This document shows, piece by piece, positions 8,859 to 16,891 of a stretch of 64,000 bases of DNA. The stretch's first letter is position 1. Each line of letters begins with the position of its first letter. The notes under the pieces were generated by a model. That model was not told the DNA's origin. It was given only the letters and a program-made list of their open reading frames with translations, and did not search any database. The stretch is taken from assembly GCF_009712225.1 (NCBI RefSeq), contig NZ_WASP01000006.1, positions 412,448 to 476,447 of the forward strand. The letters are read 5' to 3'. The DNA comes from Desulfovibrio sp. (GTDB lineage Bacteria > Desulfobacterota > Desulfovibrionia > Desulfovibrionales > Desulfovibrionaceae). The position numbers and the translations under genes were made by a program.

Positions 8859-9530
8859 AGTTTTCCTGCTCCTTACAAGCTGGGCTTATTGCTCAAGTCC
8901 GCTATATTACGCCATCCGCACGAGGAAAACAATTGTCTTTTTGTGCCATGGTTTTTGCGGCCGCCACATGGGTAACTGAATCAAATTTATACAGGTGGAT
9001 ATTTTTTTGTCACGCCCCTCCCCGGCAGGCACTGGCAATGCCTGCCGGGCGCTCTTAAAGTCCAGCTTTGGTATATTGATTTATTAAATGTGATATGGCC
9101 GGTAGTTAGCATGTGTTGTGCAACTGTATTGTGCAAACAAACAGTATTGTTCGCATGCAATTAGTTAAAAAAATAATTTGATTGCATCTTAGTATCATGC
9201 AGTGTTATGGCTTTGGCAGTGAAATCTTTTGTGGAACATGCAGTTATTGATAGAGTGAACAAACAGTTTTTAGGGGTAACGGCAGGAAAGGTTATGTTCA
9301 GCAGGGATAATTGCATGGAATGTATGTGTGTAATGTTTGGGGTTGGGGATGGTGTGGCAGGGGTTATTGCATGCCCTGCTCTGTTATTGATGGGCAGAGA
9401 AAGCATGCGTCTGTGTTTGTACGGAGGAATTCTACCACCTTAATCTGATGCACCTTATCATGGTGAAAGTTTTTGATGAGCAGAAGTATGAAACCAGACT
9501 TCTATTAGGCCAACAGCCAGGATAACAGCT
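8859..9530. promoter_or_regulatory. Long divergent regulatory region between the S1-protein and dctA genes
   Basis: 672 bases without a credible gene, clearly more AT-rich than its surroundings from about 9060 on. It contains a perfect 11-base hairpin (9021-9031 / 9039-9049) without a T-tract, and direct repeats TTGTGCAA at 9116-9123 and 9129-9136 (13 bases apart), followed by a related stretch ending in GCATGCAA near 9150. The repeats look like regulator-binding half-sites for dctA control. No binding protein can be named from the sequence. Confidence 0.45.
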
Positions 9531-10817
9531 ATGAAGTATTTGAAGATTTTGTATGTTCAGGTTCTCATTGCCATATTCATAGGCATTCTTTTGGGGCATT
9601 TTTATCCTGAATTGGCCGTAAAGATGCAGCCCCTGGGCAAGGGCTTTATCAATCTTATTAAAATGATCATTGCCCCGTTGATCTTCTCAACGGTTGTGAC
9701 CGGCATCGCTGGTATGAAAGACATCAAGGCCGTTGGCAAAACCGGCGGCATGGCCCTTGTTTACTTTACAGTTATTACCCTTACAGCCCTGGCCATCGGT
9801 CTTGTGGTGGTGAACCTGGCGCAGCCCGGCGTGGGCATGAATGTTGACGTCAGCACCTTCAACGCCGCCGACAAGAACATTGCCGCCCAGTACGCTGGCA
9901 AGGCCAAAGATAACAATATCGTCAATTTCTTCCTGAATATCATTCCCAGCACCTTTGTTTCGGCATTCACCAGCGGCGAAATCCTGCAGGTTCTGCTGGT
10001 GGCCATACTGTTTGCCTTTGCCCTGAATTACAGTGGCGAAAAGGGCAAGCTGTGCTTTGATCTCATCAAGAGCCTTTCTGAAGTGCTGTTCAAGGTCATC
10101 GGCATCATCATGCACGTGGCCCCCATTGGCGCTTTCGGTGCAATGGCCTTTACCATCGGCAAGGAGGGTATTGGCTCTGTCCTTGTGCTGGGTGAGCTGA
10201 TTGTGTGTTTTTATGTCACGAGCATTTTGTTTGTGGTGTTCATTCTGGGAACCATTGCCTTCAGCTGCGGGTTCAACATCTTCAAGTTCCTGCGCTATAT
10301 CCGCTCCGAGCTGTTCATTGTGCTTGGCACCTCTTCTTCTGAATCGGTGCTGCCCAACATGCTGCGCAAGATGGAAAAGGCTGGCTGCAACAAGAGCGTC
10401 GTAGATCTGGTTATTCCTGCAGGGTACTCGTTCAACCTTGACGGCACGGCCATTTACCTGACCATGGCCGCCATCTTTCTGGCGCAGGCAACCAACACGC
10501 CCATGGCGCTTGGCGATCAGCTTGTGTTGCTGGGTATTCTGCTTATTTCTTCCAAGGGTGCGGCGGCTGTTACCGGCGGCGGCTTTATCGTGCTTGCCGG
10601 TACGCTGAGTTCGGTCGGCAGCATTCCGCCTGAAAGCATCGCCGTTATCTTTGGTATCGACCGCTTCATGTCTGAAGCGCGTGCCCTTACCAACCTGGTG
10701 GGCAATGGCGTTGCCACCATCTTTATCTCGAAGGTCACCGGAAATCTTGATTCCGAGAAGCTCAACGAAGTTCTGGATCAAAAAAAAACAGTAGGTGAGC
10801 CTGTTACGACAGCCTAG
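9531..10817 (+). CDS. dctA: C4-dicarboxylate/Na+ (H+) symporter DctA
   Basis: Inner-membrane carrier for succinate, fumarate and malate. It has 428 residues, the same length as E. coli DctA, which it resembles closely from memory: [20 protein letters not shown] near residue 35-55, the serine-rich re-entrant loop [14 protein letters not shown], the substrate/cation motif [15 protein letters not shown], and [18 protein letters not shown] near the end. There are eight or so hydrophobic segments. Uptake of dicarboxylates fits fumarate/malate metabolism in sulfate reducers. Only a weak AGGA is visible before the ATG. Transcribed alone, behind an unusually long AT-rich upstream region, and closed by a strong terminator. 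Confidence 0.95.
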   Translation: MKYLKILYVQVLIAIFIGILLGHFYPELAVKMQPLGKGFINLIKMIIAPLIFSTVVTGIAGMKDIKAVGKTGGMALVYFTVITLTALAIGLVVVNLAQPGVGMNVDVSTFNAADKNIAAQYAGKAKDNNIVNFFLNIIPSTFVSAFTSGEILQVLLVAILFAFALNYSGEKGKLCFDLIKSLSEVLFKVIGIIMHVAPIGAFGAMAFTIGKEGIGSVLVLGELIVCFYVTSILFVVFILGTIAFSCGFNIFKFLRYIRSELFIVLGTSSSESVLPNMLRKMEKAGCNKSVVDLVIPAGYSFNLDGTAIYLTMAAIFLAQATNTPMALGDQLVLLGILLISSKGAAAVTGGGFIVLAGTLSSVGSIPPESIAVIFGIDRFMSEARALTNLVGNGVATIFISKVTGNLDSEKLNEVLDQKKTVGEPVTTA

Positions 10818-10825
10818 CCCTCAAT

Positions 10826-10878
10826 AATCTGCGCCCGCCGGTCAAAATTGCCTGGCGGGCGCAGATTTTTTGTTTTTT
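10826..10878 (+). terminator. Intrinsic terminator of dctA
   Basis: Perfect 14-base stem (10826-10839 and 10854-10867) with a 14-base loop, followed by a T-rich run, starting nine bases after the dctA stop codon. Confidence 0.9.
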
Positions 10879-11021
10879 GCCCCCAGATTACCGACAAAAT
10901 CGTCTGCCAGCACACTGCGGCGGGCGATTTTTCTTTATTCCCACCCTCTCCCGCGGTACGCTGGTTGCATACCGCCCGCAGCAGATTACCTGTCGCAGGC
11001 ACAGTAAACCGGTGGGGACGC

Positions 11022-11849
11022 ATGGATATCAGCATTTTTGACGCATACTGGGCGGACCGTCAGCCCGACAGATCCGACATGGCAGATTTCTGGACCCGTC
11101 GCGCAAGCTCGTTTAACGCGCACGGCGGTGAAGCTGATTCAAGCGCGTACAGAAAGGCACTTGTTGCCCGGGTTGCGGCTCGTACGGGCCTCGGCAGGCA
11201 TGATGCGGTGCTTGATGTGGGGTGCGGCCCGGGACGGCATGCCCTGGAATTTGCGCAGCTGACGGGTCATGTTGAGGGCAGCGATATCGCACCTGGCATG
11301 ATCGAGTGCGCAAGGGCAAATGCCGCCGGGGCCATGGTGGATAACGCCCATTTTCAGGTGCTGGACTGGGCGGAAGCTGATCTGGAAGCTTTGGGGTGGG
11401 TAAAGTGCTTCAATCTCGTATTTGCCTCGCGCACACCAGCAATATACGACCGCTCTACTCTCAACAAAATGACCGAGGCTTCATCGGGGTATTGCTGCCT
11501 TCTCACACAGGTGACGGGCGATAATTCCGTACGGCGCGAGCTGTGCCCCATTGCAGGCGACGACAGGCGCGAAGACATGACGCGCCGTGGGTTGTACTGC
11601 GCATTTAATATCCTCTGGCTTCAGGGCTATTATCCCGAAGTGGAATATCTGGAACGTTCGTGGGATTCAGAATGCTCGCTGGACGAGGCCATTCTCATGT
11701 ACACCCGGCACTTCAATAGCCGGGGGCAGCTCAGTGAAGGACAGCAGGCCGCCATAGCGGACAAGCTGCGCGAAATAAGCAGGGATGGAACTGTGCGCGA
11801 GCAGGGGCACTCGCGGGTTGCCATGCTGTTATGGAAGGTTTGCCCATAG
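11022..11849 (+). CDS. Class I SAM-dependent methyltransferase
   Basis: 275 residues. The Rossmann-fold SAM-binding motif I is VLDVGCGPGRHALEFA (about residues 64-79), followed by an acidic motif II region (VEGSDIAPGMIECAR) that contacts the ribose of SAM. The start at 11022 was chosen because GGGGA lies just upstream and because the frame 5' of it (from 10848) would run back into the dctA terminator. The substrate is not evident; the C-terminal half has no motif I recognise. The next gene is convergent with only 39 bases between the stops, with no obvious terminator. Confidence 0.85.
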   Translation: MDISIFDAYWADRQPDRSDMADFWTRRASSFNAHGGEADSSAYRKALVARVAARTGLGRHDAVLDVGCGPGRHALEFAQLTGHVEGSDIAPGMIECARANAAGAMVDNAHFQVLDWAEADLEALGWVKCFNLVFASRTPAIYDRSTLNKMTEASSGYCCLLTQVTGDNSVRRELCPIAGDDRREDMTRRGLYCAFNILWLQGYYPEVEYLERSWDSECSLDEAILMYTRHFNSRGQLSEGQQAAIADKLREISRDGTVREQGHSRVAMLLWKVCP

Positions 11850-11888
11850 GAATGGTGTGGAATTGCCCTGTCCGACCGGGCTTTCCAC

Positions 11889-12890
11889 CTAGGCTTTTTC
11901 GACCAGCCAGGTTCTGAGTGGAAAGGCCGTTTCCGTCCAGTGCGTTTTGTACTGCATCTTGGGGCCATCAAGAGGGCCCATGTCGTATCGATGCACGCCT
12001 TCTTCACAAAGCCAGCGTATCTTTTCAACCTGCATGAGGTTGCCGAGCGAGTGTGCATGAAAATCGTGCGCATAGCTGAACTGCTGTCCACGATAAACCT
12101 GGCCAGCCAGACCGCCAAAAATAAAGCCAACATCACGGTCATCGTGCCGGGCAAAGATTACCCGCGCCCCGCGTTCCGGGGCAAGCCGCTCAAGCAGAAA
12201 GTTGTAAAAATCGCATATGCCGGGTTCGGCCATGCCGCAGTGGTCTATGCCCTTCCAGCTGGCGCGCTCAACGGCGATCATGCGGGTATAGGTGTTTTGG
12301 GCCTCTTCTGCGGTGGTGGGCAGCACACGTTCAAAATAAATGCCCTTGTCAGCCGCCTTTTGGCTAGCCCGCTTGAGATTGCGGCGCAGGTTGGCTGACC
12401 TGCGCGATAGAAAACCATCCAGCCCGCCCTCTAGCGATGCCGACCCCTGAATGCCCGCCTTAACCAGATGCGCTTGAAGCGGCAAGCCAGTCTTGTTCAG
12501 CAACTGCTGCATATACGTGAGGCCTGGCCCAAGCCCGCCAACCAGAATCTTGGGAAAGCGCGGCGCATAGGTTTTGGCAAAAAAACGCATGGCTTCGGCA
12601 AAAAGCTGTGGTGCTTTGTCACCCAGCAGGGGGCAGCCAAAAAACCACGAGGGTTCAAGGGGGGTGATGTAGATTTCTTCTTCAGACACAAGGCCTTCGG
12701 CAAAAGCAATAACGCTGCCCTCTTCTTCGGTTATCAGCAGCCGTCTTTTGGGGCCAAATGCGTCGTGAAAGGCCAGCTGCCACGATGGTGTGCAGCAGAA
12801 AGGGTCAGTGTGGCTGCCGTGCAGCGCGGCCTGCAGCCATGTGTTGTACTGCTCTGGTTTGGTATTGTGTGGCAAACTTACGAACTGCAT
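11889..12890 (-). CDS. FemAB/CelD-like GNAT-fold acyltransferase
   Basis: 333 residues from the ATG at 12890; a GTG at 12935 in the same frame would lie inside a strong hairpin, so I prefer the shorter form. The C-terminal half carries the signature seen in CelD/BcsL and FemAB-like acetyltransferases: LSRRSANLRRNLKRASQKA, then a GNAT-like core with VIFARHDDRDVGFIFGGL, YDMGPLDGPKMQYKTHW and a C-terminal basic tail. Members use acyl-CoA or aminoacyl donors in envelope, lipid or polysaccharide modification. The N-terminal half has the usual degenerate first GNAT repeat (DPFCCTPSWQLAFHDAFG). No membrane segment is seen. The actual substrate is unknown. Confidence 0.7.
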   Translation of the reverse strand: MQFVSLPHNTKPEQYNTWLQAALHGSHTDPFCCTPSWQLAFHDAFGPKRRLLITEEEGSVIAFAEGLVSEEEIYITPLEPSWFFGCPLLGDKAPQLFAEAMRFFAKTYAPRFPKILVGGLGPGLTYMQQLLNKTGLPLQAHLVKAGIQGSASLEGGLDGFLSRRSANLRRNLKRASQKAADKGIYFERVLPTTAEEAQNTYTRMIAVERASWKGIDHCGMAEPGICDFYNFLLERLAPERGARVIFARHDDRDVGFIFGGLAGQVYRGQQFSYAHDFHAHSLGNLMQVEKIRWLCEEGVHRYDMGPLDGPKMQYKTHWTETAFPLRTWLVEKA

Positions 12891-12911
12891 GTGATACCCT
12901 GGGAACAACGA

Positions 12912-12957
12912 GGCGTTTATGCCTTGAGCGCGCACGCGCAGCTAAGGCATAAACGCC
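12912..12957. repeat. 14-base perfect inverted repeat upstream of the acyltransferase gene
   Basis: GGCGTTTATGCCTT at 12912-12925 pairs perfectly with AAGGCATAAACGCC at 12944-12957 around an 18-base loop rich in GCGC. There is no T-tract on either side, so it is not a classical terminator. It lies 22 bases upstream of the acyltransferase ATG and could be an operator, a mRNA leader hairpin, or a dispersed palindromic repeat. Confidence 0.7.
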
Positions 12958-13034
12958 ATGATATGTCTGGTTAATGACAGGACTGCTGGTTGTTTGCGGT
13001 AACTAACGTACTATGACAGCAGATGTCAGGCCTG

Positions 13035-13232
13035 TCAGTTTTTTGTTGTAGAGTCTTGTTTCTTTTTTTCTTCAAGGTACTGCTCTTCATCTATAAGAGT
13101 GCTGCCGCATCTGGGGCAGGACAGTAATTTGAAAAGCAGGCGGAATTTAAAGATTACTTCGTCCACAAAGCCGGTTGGACAATAAAAAACATCCCCACAA
13201 CGCTTGCAGCGGTACACGGTTTTATCTTTCAT
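13035..13232 (-). CDS. Small zinc-ribbon-like protein
   Basis: 65 residues with two Cys pairs, CKRCGDVFYC near the N terminus and CPRCGS near residue 39, separated by a hydrophobic/basic helix (FKFRLLFKLL). The arrangement suggests a single zinc ribbon. The C terminus is Glu/Lys-rich. A GGGGG site lies seven bases before the ATG. It sits alone between the acyltransferase gene and the tRNA, transcribed in the same direction as both. I do not recognise the family and no function is claimed. Confidence 0.6.
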   Translation of the reverse strand: MKDKTVYRCKRCGDVFYCPTGFVDEVIFKFRLLFKLLSCPRCGSTLIDEEQYLEEKKKQDSTTKN

Positions 13233-13439
13233 ATTTATGCCCCCAGTGCAAACGTGTATAAGTACCTAAAAATATCACGTATCGTAGTCGTTATCAATAT
13301 GATGAAAAAATCTGGATTGCACATAGGGCTTCTGCCCTTTTCTGAATTTTGAAATCAGTTGTGAACCCGGGCAAAGGCCTGCACTGGTTTTTGAAGCTTA
13401 AGAGCCCGTGAGCATCTTGCTGGCGTAGCTTACCTGCGT

Positions 13440-13495
13440 GCAGACAAAAGCAAGGCGCTCATGTTTCCGTGTGACCACTGGAAGCATGAGCGCCT
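13440..13495 (-). terminator. Probable terminator downstream of the tRNA gene
   Basis: Perfect 11-base stem (13453-13463 and 13485-13495) extended by an inner four-base pairing (13465-13468 / 13480-13483), followed on the minus strand by a T-rich stretch TTGCTTTTG. It begins 30 bases past the tRNA 3' end. A 14-base perfect palindrome AGCACTTAAGTGCT at 13505-13518 lies between it and the tRNA. Confidence 0.65.
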
Positions 13496-13525
13496 GATAT
13501 ATGCAGCACTTAAGTGCTTAAATTC

Positions 13526-13602
13526 TGGTAGCAAGGGAGGGATTTGAACCCCCGACACTGCGGGTATGAACCGCATGCTCTGACCAACTGAGCTACCTTG
13601 CC
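13526..13602 (-). tRNA. tRNA-Met (anticodon CAT)
   Basis: Standard 77-base cloverleaf including an encoded CCA end. The acceptor stem is GGCAAGG/CCTTGCT (first pair G-U), the D-loop has AGCTCAGTTGGT, the anticodon stem is TGCGG/CCGCA with loop TTCATAC, and the T-arm is GGGGG TTCAAAT CCCTC. The initiator hallmarks (C1-A72 mismatch and GGG/CCC anticodon stem) are absent, so it is an elongator tRNA-Met. A tRNA-Ile2 whose C34 becomes lysidine cannot be excluded by eye. Confidence 0.93.
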
Positions 13603-13668
13603 GTGTCTGCGCCTCGTTAGCGCGACGATTTATTTATAAAATTTGCCGCACATTGGCAAGCATTTTTT

Positions 13669-14466
13669 TTAGTTCACCATAAAATAATATACTAAGGGGG
13701 CAATCAGCAGCCGGTAGATAGCAAAAGGAACCAGCGTAAGGCGTCCCATCAGGCTGATAAAAACCTTAACTGCCAGCAGCGCCGCCAAAAAAGAGCCAAT
13801 CATGCCCACGGCAAAAAAGGGAATGTCGGCAGCGCTGAACAGATGCCAGCTTTTCAGCATATCGTAGCCGGTGGCGGCAATCATGATGGGCACAGCGGCG
13901 ATAAACGAATACTCCGCCGCCAGCGAGCGCTTGGAGCCCAGCAGCATGGCACCCATGATTGTTGATGCGGAACGTGAAAAACCGGGCCACAGGGCAAGAC
14001 ACTGAAAGCAGCCAATACCCAGAGCGAGCTTGGGCGTCATGTCGTCGAGCGTCATGAATGAGGGTTTGAACTTGCGGCGTTCAACCACAATCATGACCAC
14101 TGCGCCCACCACCAGAGCGGCTAGCACCGTTACAGGGCGGAACAGGTAGGTTTTGATGGTCGAGTGCAGCAAAAGCCCCAGCACGCTGGCAGGCAGCGAT
14201 GTGAGGATCAGTAGCATGATACCCCGCATGCCCGCAAAGCGCACATAAGGTTGTGGCTGCACAAGGCCCCAAAAGCGCTTCCAGTACAGTACCACAACGG
14301 CCATGATGGCACCGAGCTGAATAACCACCTCAAAAGTGGCCGCTTTTTCGCCAGAAAAATTGAGCAGATCGCCCACCAGAATTAGGTGACCAGAGGATGA
14401 CACGGGCAAAAATTCCGTCAGCCCCTCAACAATGCTCAGAATCAGCGCAGTAAACAAATTATCCAT
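13669..14466 (-). CDS. uppP: Undecaprenyl-diphosphatase UppP (BacA)
   Basis: Integral membrane enzyme that removes a phosphate from undecaprenyl pyrophosphate, recycling the lipid carrier for peptidoglycan and surface polysaccharides; overexpression gives bacitracin resistance in other bacteria. 265 residues, as usual. The two active-site motifs are present: GLTEFLPVSSSGHLILV near residue 15-31 and LWPGFSRSASTIMGAMLLG near 158-176. About eight hydrophobic segments are visible. GAGGG lies four bases before the ATG. It is divergent from the small gene at 14580 and lies upstream of the tRNA on the same strand. Confidence 0.95.
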   Translation of the reverse strand: MDNLFTALILSIVEGLTEFLPVSSSGHLILVGDLLNFSGEKAATFEVVIQLGAIMAVVVLYWKRFWGLVQPQPYVRFAGMRGIMLLILTSLPASVLGLLLHSTIKTYLFRPVTVLAALVVGAVVMIVVERRKFKPSFMTLDDMTPKLALGIGCFQCLALWPGFSRSASTIMGAMLLGSKRSLAAEYSFIAAVPIMIAATGYDMLKSWHLFSAADIPFFAVGMIGSFLAALLAVKVFISLMGRLTLVPFAIYRLLIAPLVYYFMVN

Positions 14467-14579
14467 AAAACCCTCTGCCAGCTATGCTGTCGCCGACTGA
14501 GGAATGTGTTGCCCAGTAAGGGCGCGGCATTGCCAAAAGACGGCACAACGGCTATGGGTGAACAAAAAAGGATATCTCC

Positions 14580-14771
14580 ATGACAACCATTATGCCGCAA
14601 GGCGAACTTGTGCGTAAGGCTGCTGCCTATCTGGCTGAACAGCGGGCCCAGCACCCCGGCAAGAGCCTGGCTACCCTGCTGGATGAGGCAGGCATGCGTT
14701 TTAACCTTACCCCGCTTGACGCGGCCGCCCTTGAGCGTCTGTTCCGCGAGGAGCAGGCAAAGGCCAACTGA
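14580..14771 (+). CDS. Conserved-looking small protein, 63 residues
   Basis: A short soluble protein, MTTIMPQGELVRKAAAYLAE and onwards, predicted to be mostly helical with an amphipathic pattern (DEAGMRFNLTPLDAAALERL) and a charged C terminus. An AAAGGA site precedes the ATG at good spacing, and codon use resembles neighbouring genes. The shape is like a small helical regulatory protein, but no family is recognised. It is divergent from uppP and convergent with metG. Confidence 0.65.
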   Translation: MTTIMPQGELVRKAAAYLAEQRAQHPGKSLATLLDEAGMRFNLTPLDAAALERLFREEQAKAN

Positions 14772-14818
14772 TCAGCCCGCTTTAGCTGCTCCGGCAGTCC
14801 ACTTGTGGTGCTTGCAGA

Positions 14819-14849
14819 CGTCGCACCCCTTTTGAGCAAGGGGGCGACG
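14819..14849. terminator. Hairpin between convergent small gene and metG
   Basis: A GC-rich inverted repeat (about 13 bases per arm with one bulge) lies between two convergent stop codons. Neither side has a T-tract, so termination activity is only suggested by the position. Confidence 0.4.
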
Positions 14850-14866
14850 CCGCATCACCATATCAT

Positions 14867-16867
14867 TTAAGCAATTTCGCTGCCGTCAGGCACATCGCGG
14901 TCTACAGTCAGAAGACCGAGCCCGTTGTCTGATCCGGCGGTAAGCACCATGCCGTGCGAAACCAGCCCGCGAATTTTGCGCGGGGCAAGGTTGAGCACCG
15001 CACACACCCGCTTGCCCACCATGTCTTCAGGCGCATAGTGCTCTGCAAGGCCAGAAAGAATCTGGCGAAGCGAGCCCTCGCCAAAGTCAATCTCGAGCCG
15101 CAGAATACGGTCGGCATTGGGGTGTTTTTCTGCTACTTTTACCGTGCCAACGCGCAGATCCAGAGCCTTGAACTGGTCGAATTCCACATTGGGTTTGGCT
15201 TCCGGGGCTGCTGCATCGCCTTCGGCGGGGCTGGTGGCCGTGCTGGGCGCGGCTTTTTCCTGCGGCTTGTCTGCCTTGGCCTTTTTCTGGGGCTTGGGCT
15301 CCTTGGCTTCCTGCGCACCTTCTTTCTTTACTTCAATACGCGGAAACAGGTTGGAGCTCTCGGCCACCACAAGGCCGGGTTCAAGGCCGTCAAAATGGCC
15401 AATTTCGTCTTCAATATTGGCAACAGGGGGCATACCCTCCTGCACCGGCTGCGCAAGCTGGGCCAGCATCTTGCCAGAAGCCACGGGCATAACGGGCCAG
15501 AGGCACAGCGCTGTTTTGCGCATGGCCGCAAGCATCACATACATGACTGTGGCGAGGCGCTCCATGTTGCCCTGCTTGTAGAGCGTCCAGGGGGCCTGGG
15601 TGTCCACATATTTGTTGAGGGCGCGCACCAGTTCCCACAGCGATTCCAGCCCCTGCGCAAACTGCACGTTGCCAAAAAGCTGCACAAAGTTGCGCATGGA
15701 ATTGGCGCACAGGTCGGCAATGGCCTTGTCGTCTTCCTGCAGCTGTGCGGGCATGGGCACGCGGCTGCCAAAATATTTGGCGGTCATGGAGAGCACGCGG
15801 CTGAACAGGTTGCCAAGATCATTGGCAAGGTCGGCGTTGATGCGCCCCACAAGGGCCTCGTCGCTAAAGCTGGCATCCGAGCCAAAGTGCATTTCGCGCA
15901 GCAGAAAATAGCGGAAGGCATCAGGCCCAAAGCGCTGGGCCATATCGCTGGGTTCCACCACATTGCCCAAAGACTTTGACATTTTTGTGTCGCGCACAAG
16001 CCAGTAGCCGTGCACGTTGAGGTGCTCGTACTGCGGCAGGCCGGCAGATTTGAGCATGGTAGGCCAGAACACGGCGTGGGGCTTCAGAATATCCTTGGCA
16101 ACCAGGTGTTCGCCGGGCCAGAACTTCTTGAAGGCATCACCGTCGGGCCAGTCCAGTGCGCTGATGTAGTTGAGCAGTGCGTCAAACCACACATAGCACA
16201 CGTAATCCTTGTCAAAAGGCAGTTCTATGCCCCAGGTAAGGCGCGACTTGGGCCGCGAGATGCACAGGTCTTCAAGTGCGCCCGATTCCAGCATTGCCAG
16301 CACTTCGCTACGGTAGCGTTCGGGCCGGATAAAGGAAGGGTTGGCGGTAATGTGCTCCTTGAGCCAGGGAAGATACTTGGACATGCGGAAGAAGTAGTTC
16401 TTCTCGCTGATAAATTCGGGCTTGGTCAGGTGCTGGGGGCAAAGGCCGTTTTCCAGCTCTTTTTCGGTATAAAAGCGCTCGCAGCCGTAGCAGTAATGCC
16501 CGCCAAACTCGCCAAAATAGATGTCGCCCGCGTCATAGACCTTTTGCAGAAAGGCCTGCACTGCCTTGATGTGTTCCGGGTCGGTGGTGCGCACAAAGCG
16601 GTCGTTGGCCACATCAAGCTGGGGCCACAACGTGCGGAACCGGGCGCTGATGGCGTCCACAAATTCCTTGGGCGTCTTGCCTTCTTTTTCCGCAGCCTGA
16701 ACGATCTTGTCGCCATGCTCGTCCGTGCCGGTGAGGAACATGGTCTCCTCGCCGATCAGCTTGTGGTAGCGGGCCATGGCATCGGCAACCACAGTGGTAT
16801 AGGCATGCCCCAGATGGGGCTTGGCATTAACGTAGTAGATGGGCGTTGTGATGAAAAAGCTGTTCAC
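14867..16867 (-). CDS. metG: Methionine--tRNA ligase
   Basis: Charges tRNA-Met with methionine. 666 residues. Class I motifs are present: PHLGHAYTT (HIGH) near residue 17-25 and DTKMSKSLGN (KMSKS) near 292-301. The zinc knuckle is of the C-C-C-H type (CYGCERFYTEKELENGLCPQH), like the Thermus-type enzyme. The C-terminal ~110 residues form an EMAP/Trbp111-like tRNA-binding and dimerisation domain (FKALDLRVGTVKVAEKHPNA), joined by an Ala/Lys/Pro-rich linker. The start is a GTG at 16867 with GGAG six bases upstream. It lies 24 bases after ricT on the same strand, so the two form an operon. Confidence 0.96.
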   Translation of the reverse strand: MNSFFITTPIYYVNAKPHLGHAYTTVVADAMARYHKLIGEETMFLTGTDEHGDKIVQAAEKEGKTPKEFVDAISARFRTLWPQLDVANDRFVRTTDPEHIKAVQAFLQKVYDAGDIYFGEFGGHYCYGCERFYTEKELENGLCPQHLTKPEFISEKNYFFRMSKYLPWLKEHITANPSFIRPERYRSEVLAMLESGALEDLCISRPKSRLTWGIELPFDKDYVCYVWFDALLNYISALDWPDGDAFKKFWPGEHLVAKDILKPHAVFWPTMLKSAGLPQYEHLNVHGYWLVRDTKMSKSLGNVVEPSDMAQRFGPDAFRYFLLREMHFGSDASFSDEALVGRINADLANDLGNLFSRVLSMTAKYFGSRVPMPAQLQEDDKAIADLCANSMRNFVQLFGNVQFAQGLESLWELVRALNKYVDTQAPWTLYKQGNMERLATVMYVMLAAMRKTALCLWPVMPVASGKMLAQLAQPVQEGMPPVANIEDEIGHFDGLEPGLVVAESSNLFPRIEVKKEGAQEAKEPKPQKKAKADKPQEKAAPSTATSPAEGDAAAPEAKPNVEFDQFKALDLRVGTVKVAEKHPNADRILRLEIDFGEGSLRQILSGLAEHYAPEDMVGKRVCAVLNLAPRKIRGLVSHGMVLTAGSDNGLGLLTVDRDVPDGSEIA

Positions 16868-16891
16868 TCAAGGCTCCGTAAGCTTTGTTGA

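Noticed and set aside
9021..9049. 11-base perfect hairpin as a terminator
   Set aside because: No T-tract on either strand and no gene ending next to it; kept only as part of the regulatory region description.
9355..9371. Possible sigma-54 promoter (TGGCA ... TTGC) before dctA
   Set aside because: The GG and GC elements are separated by 11 bases, one more than the strict spacing of 10, so it is not a good match.
9207..9443. Small open frame of 78 codons in the dctA upstream region
   Set aside because: No ribosome binding site, and no recognisable composition; an overlapping minus-strand frame is equally open.
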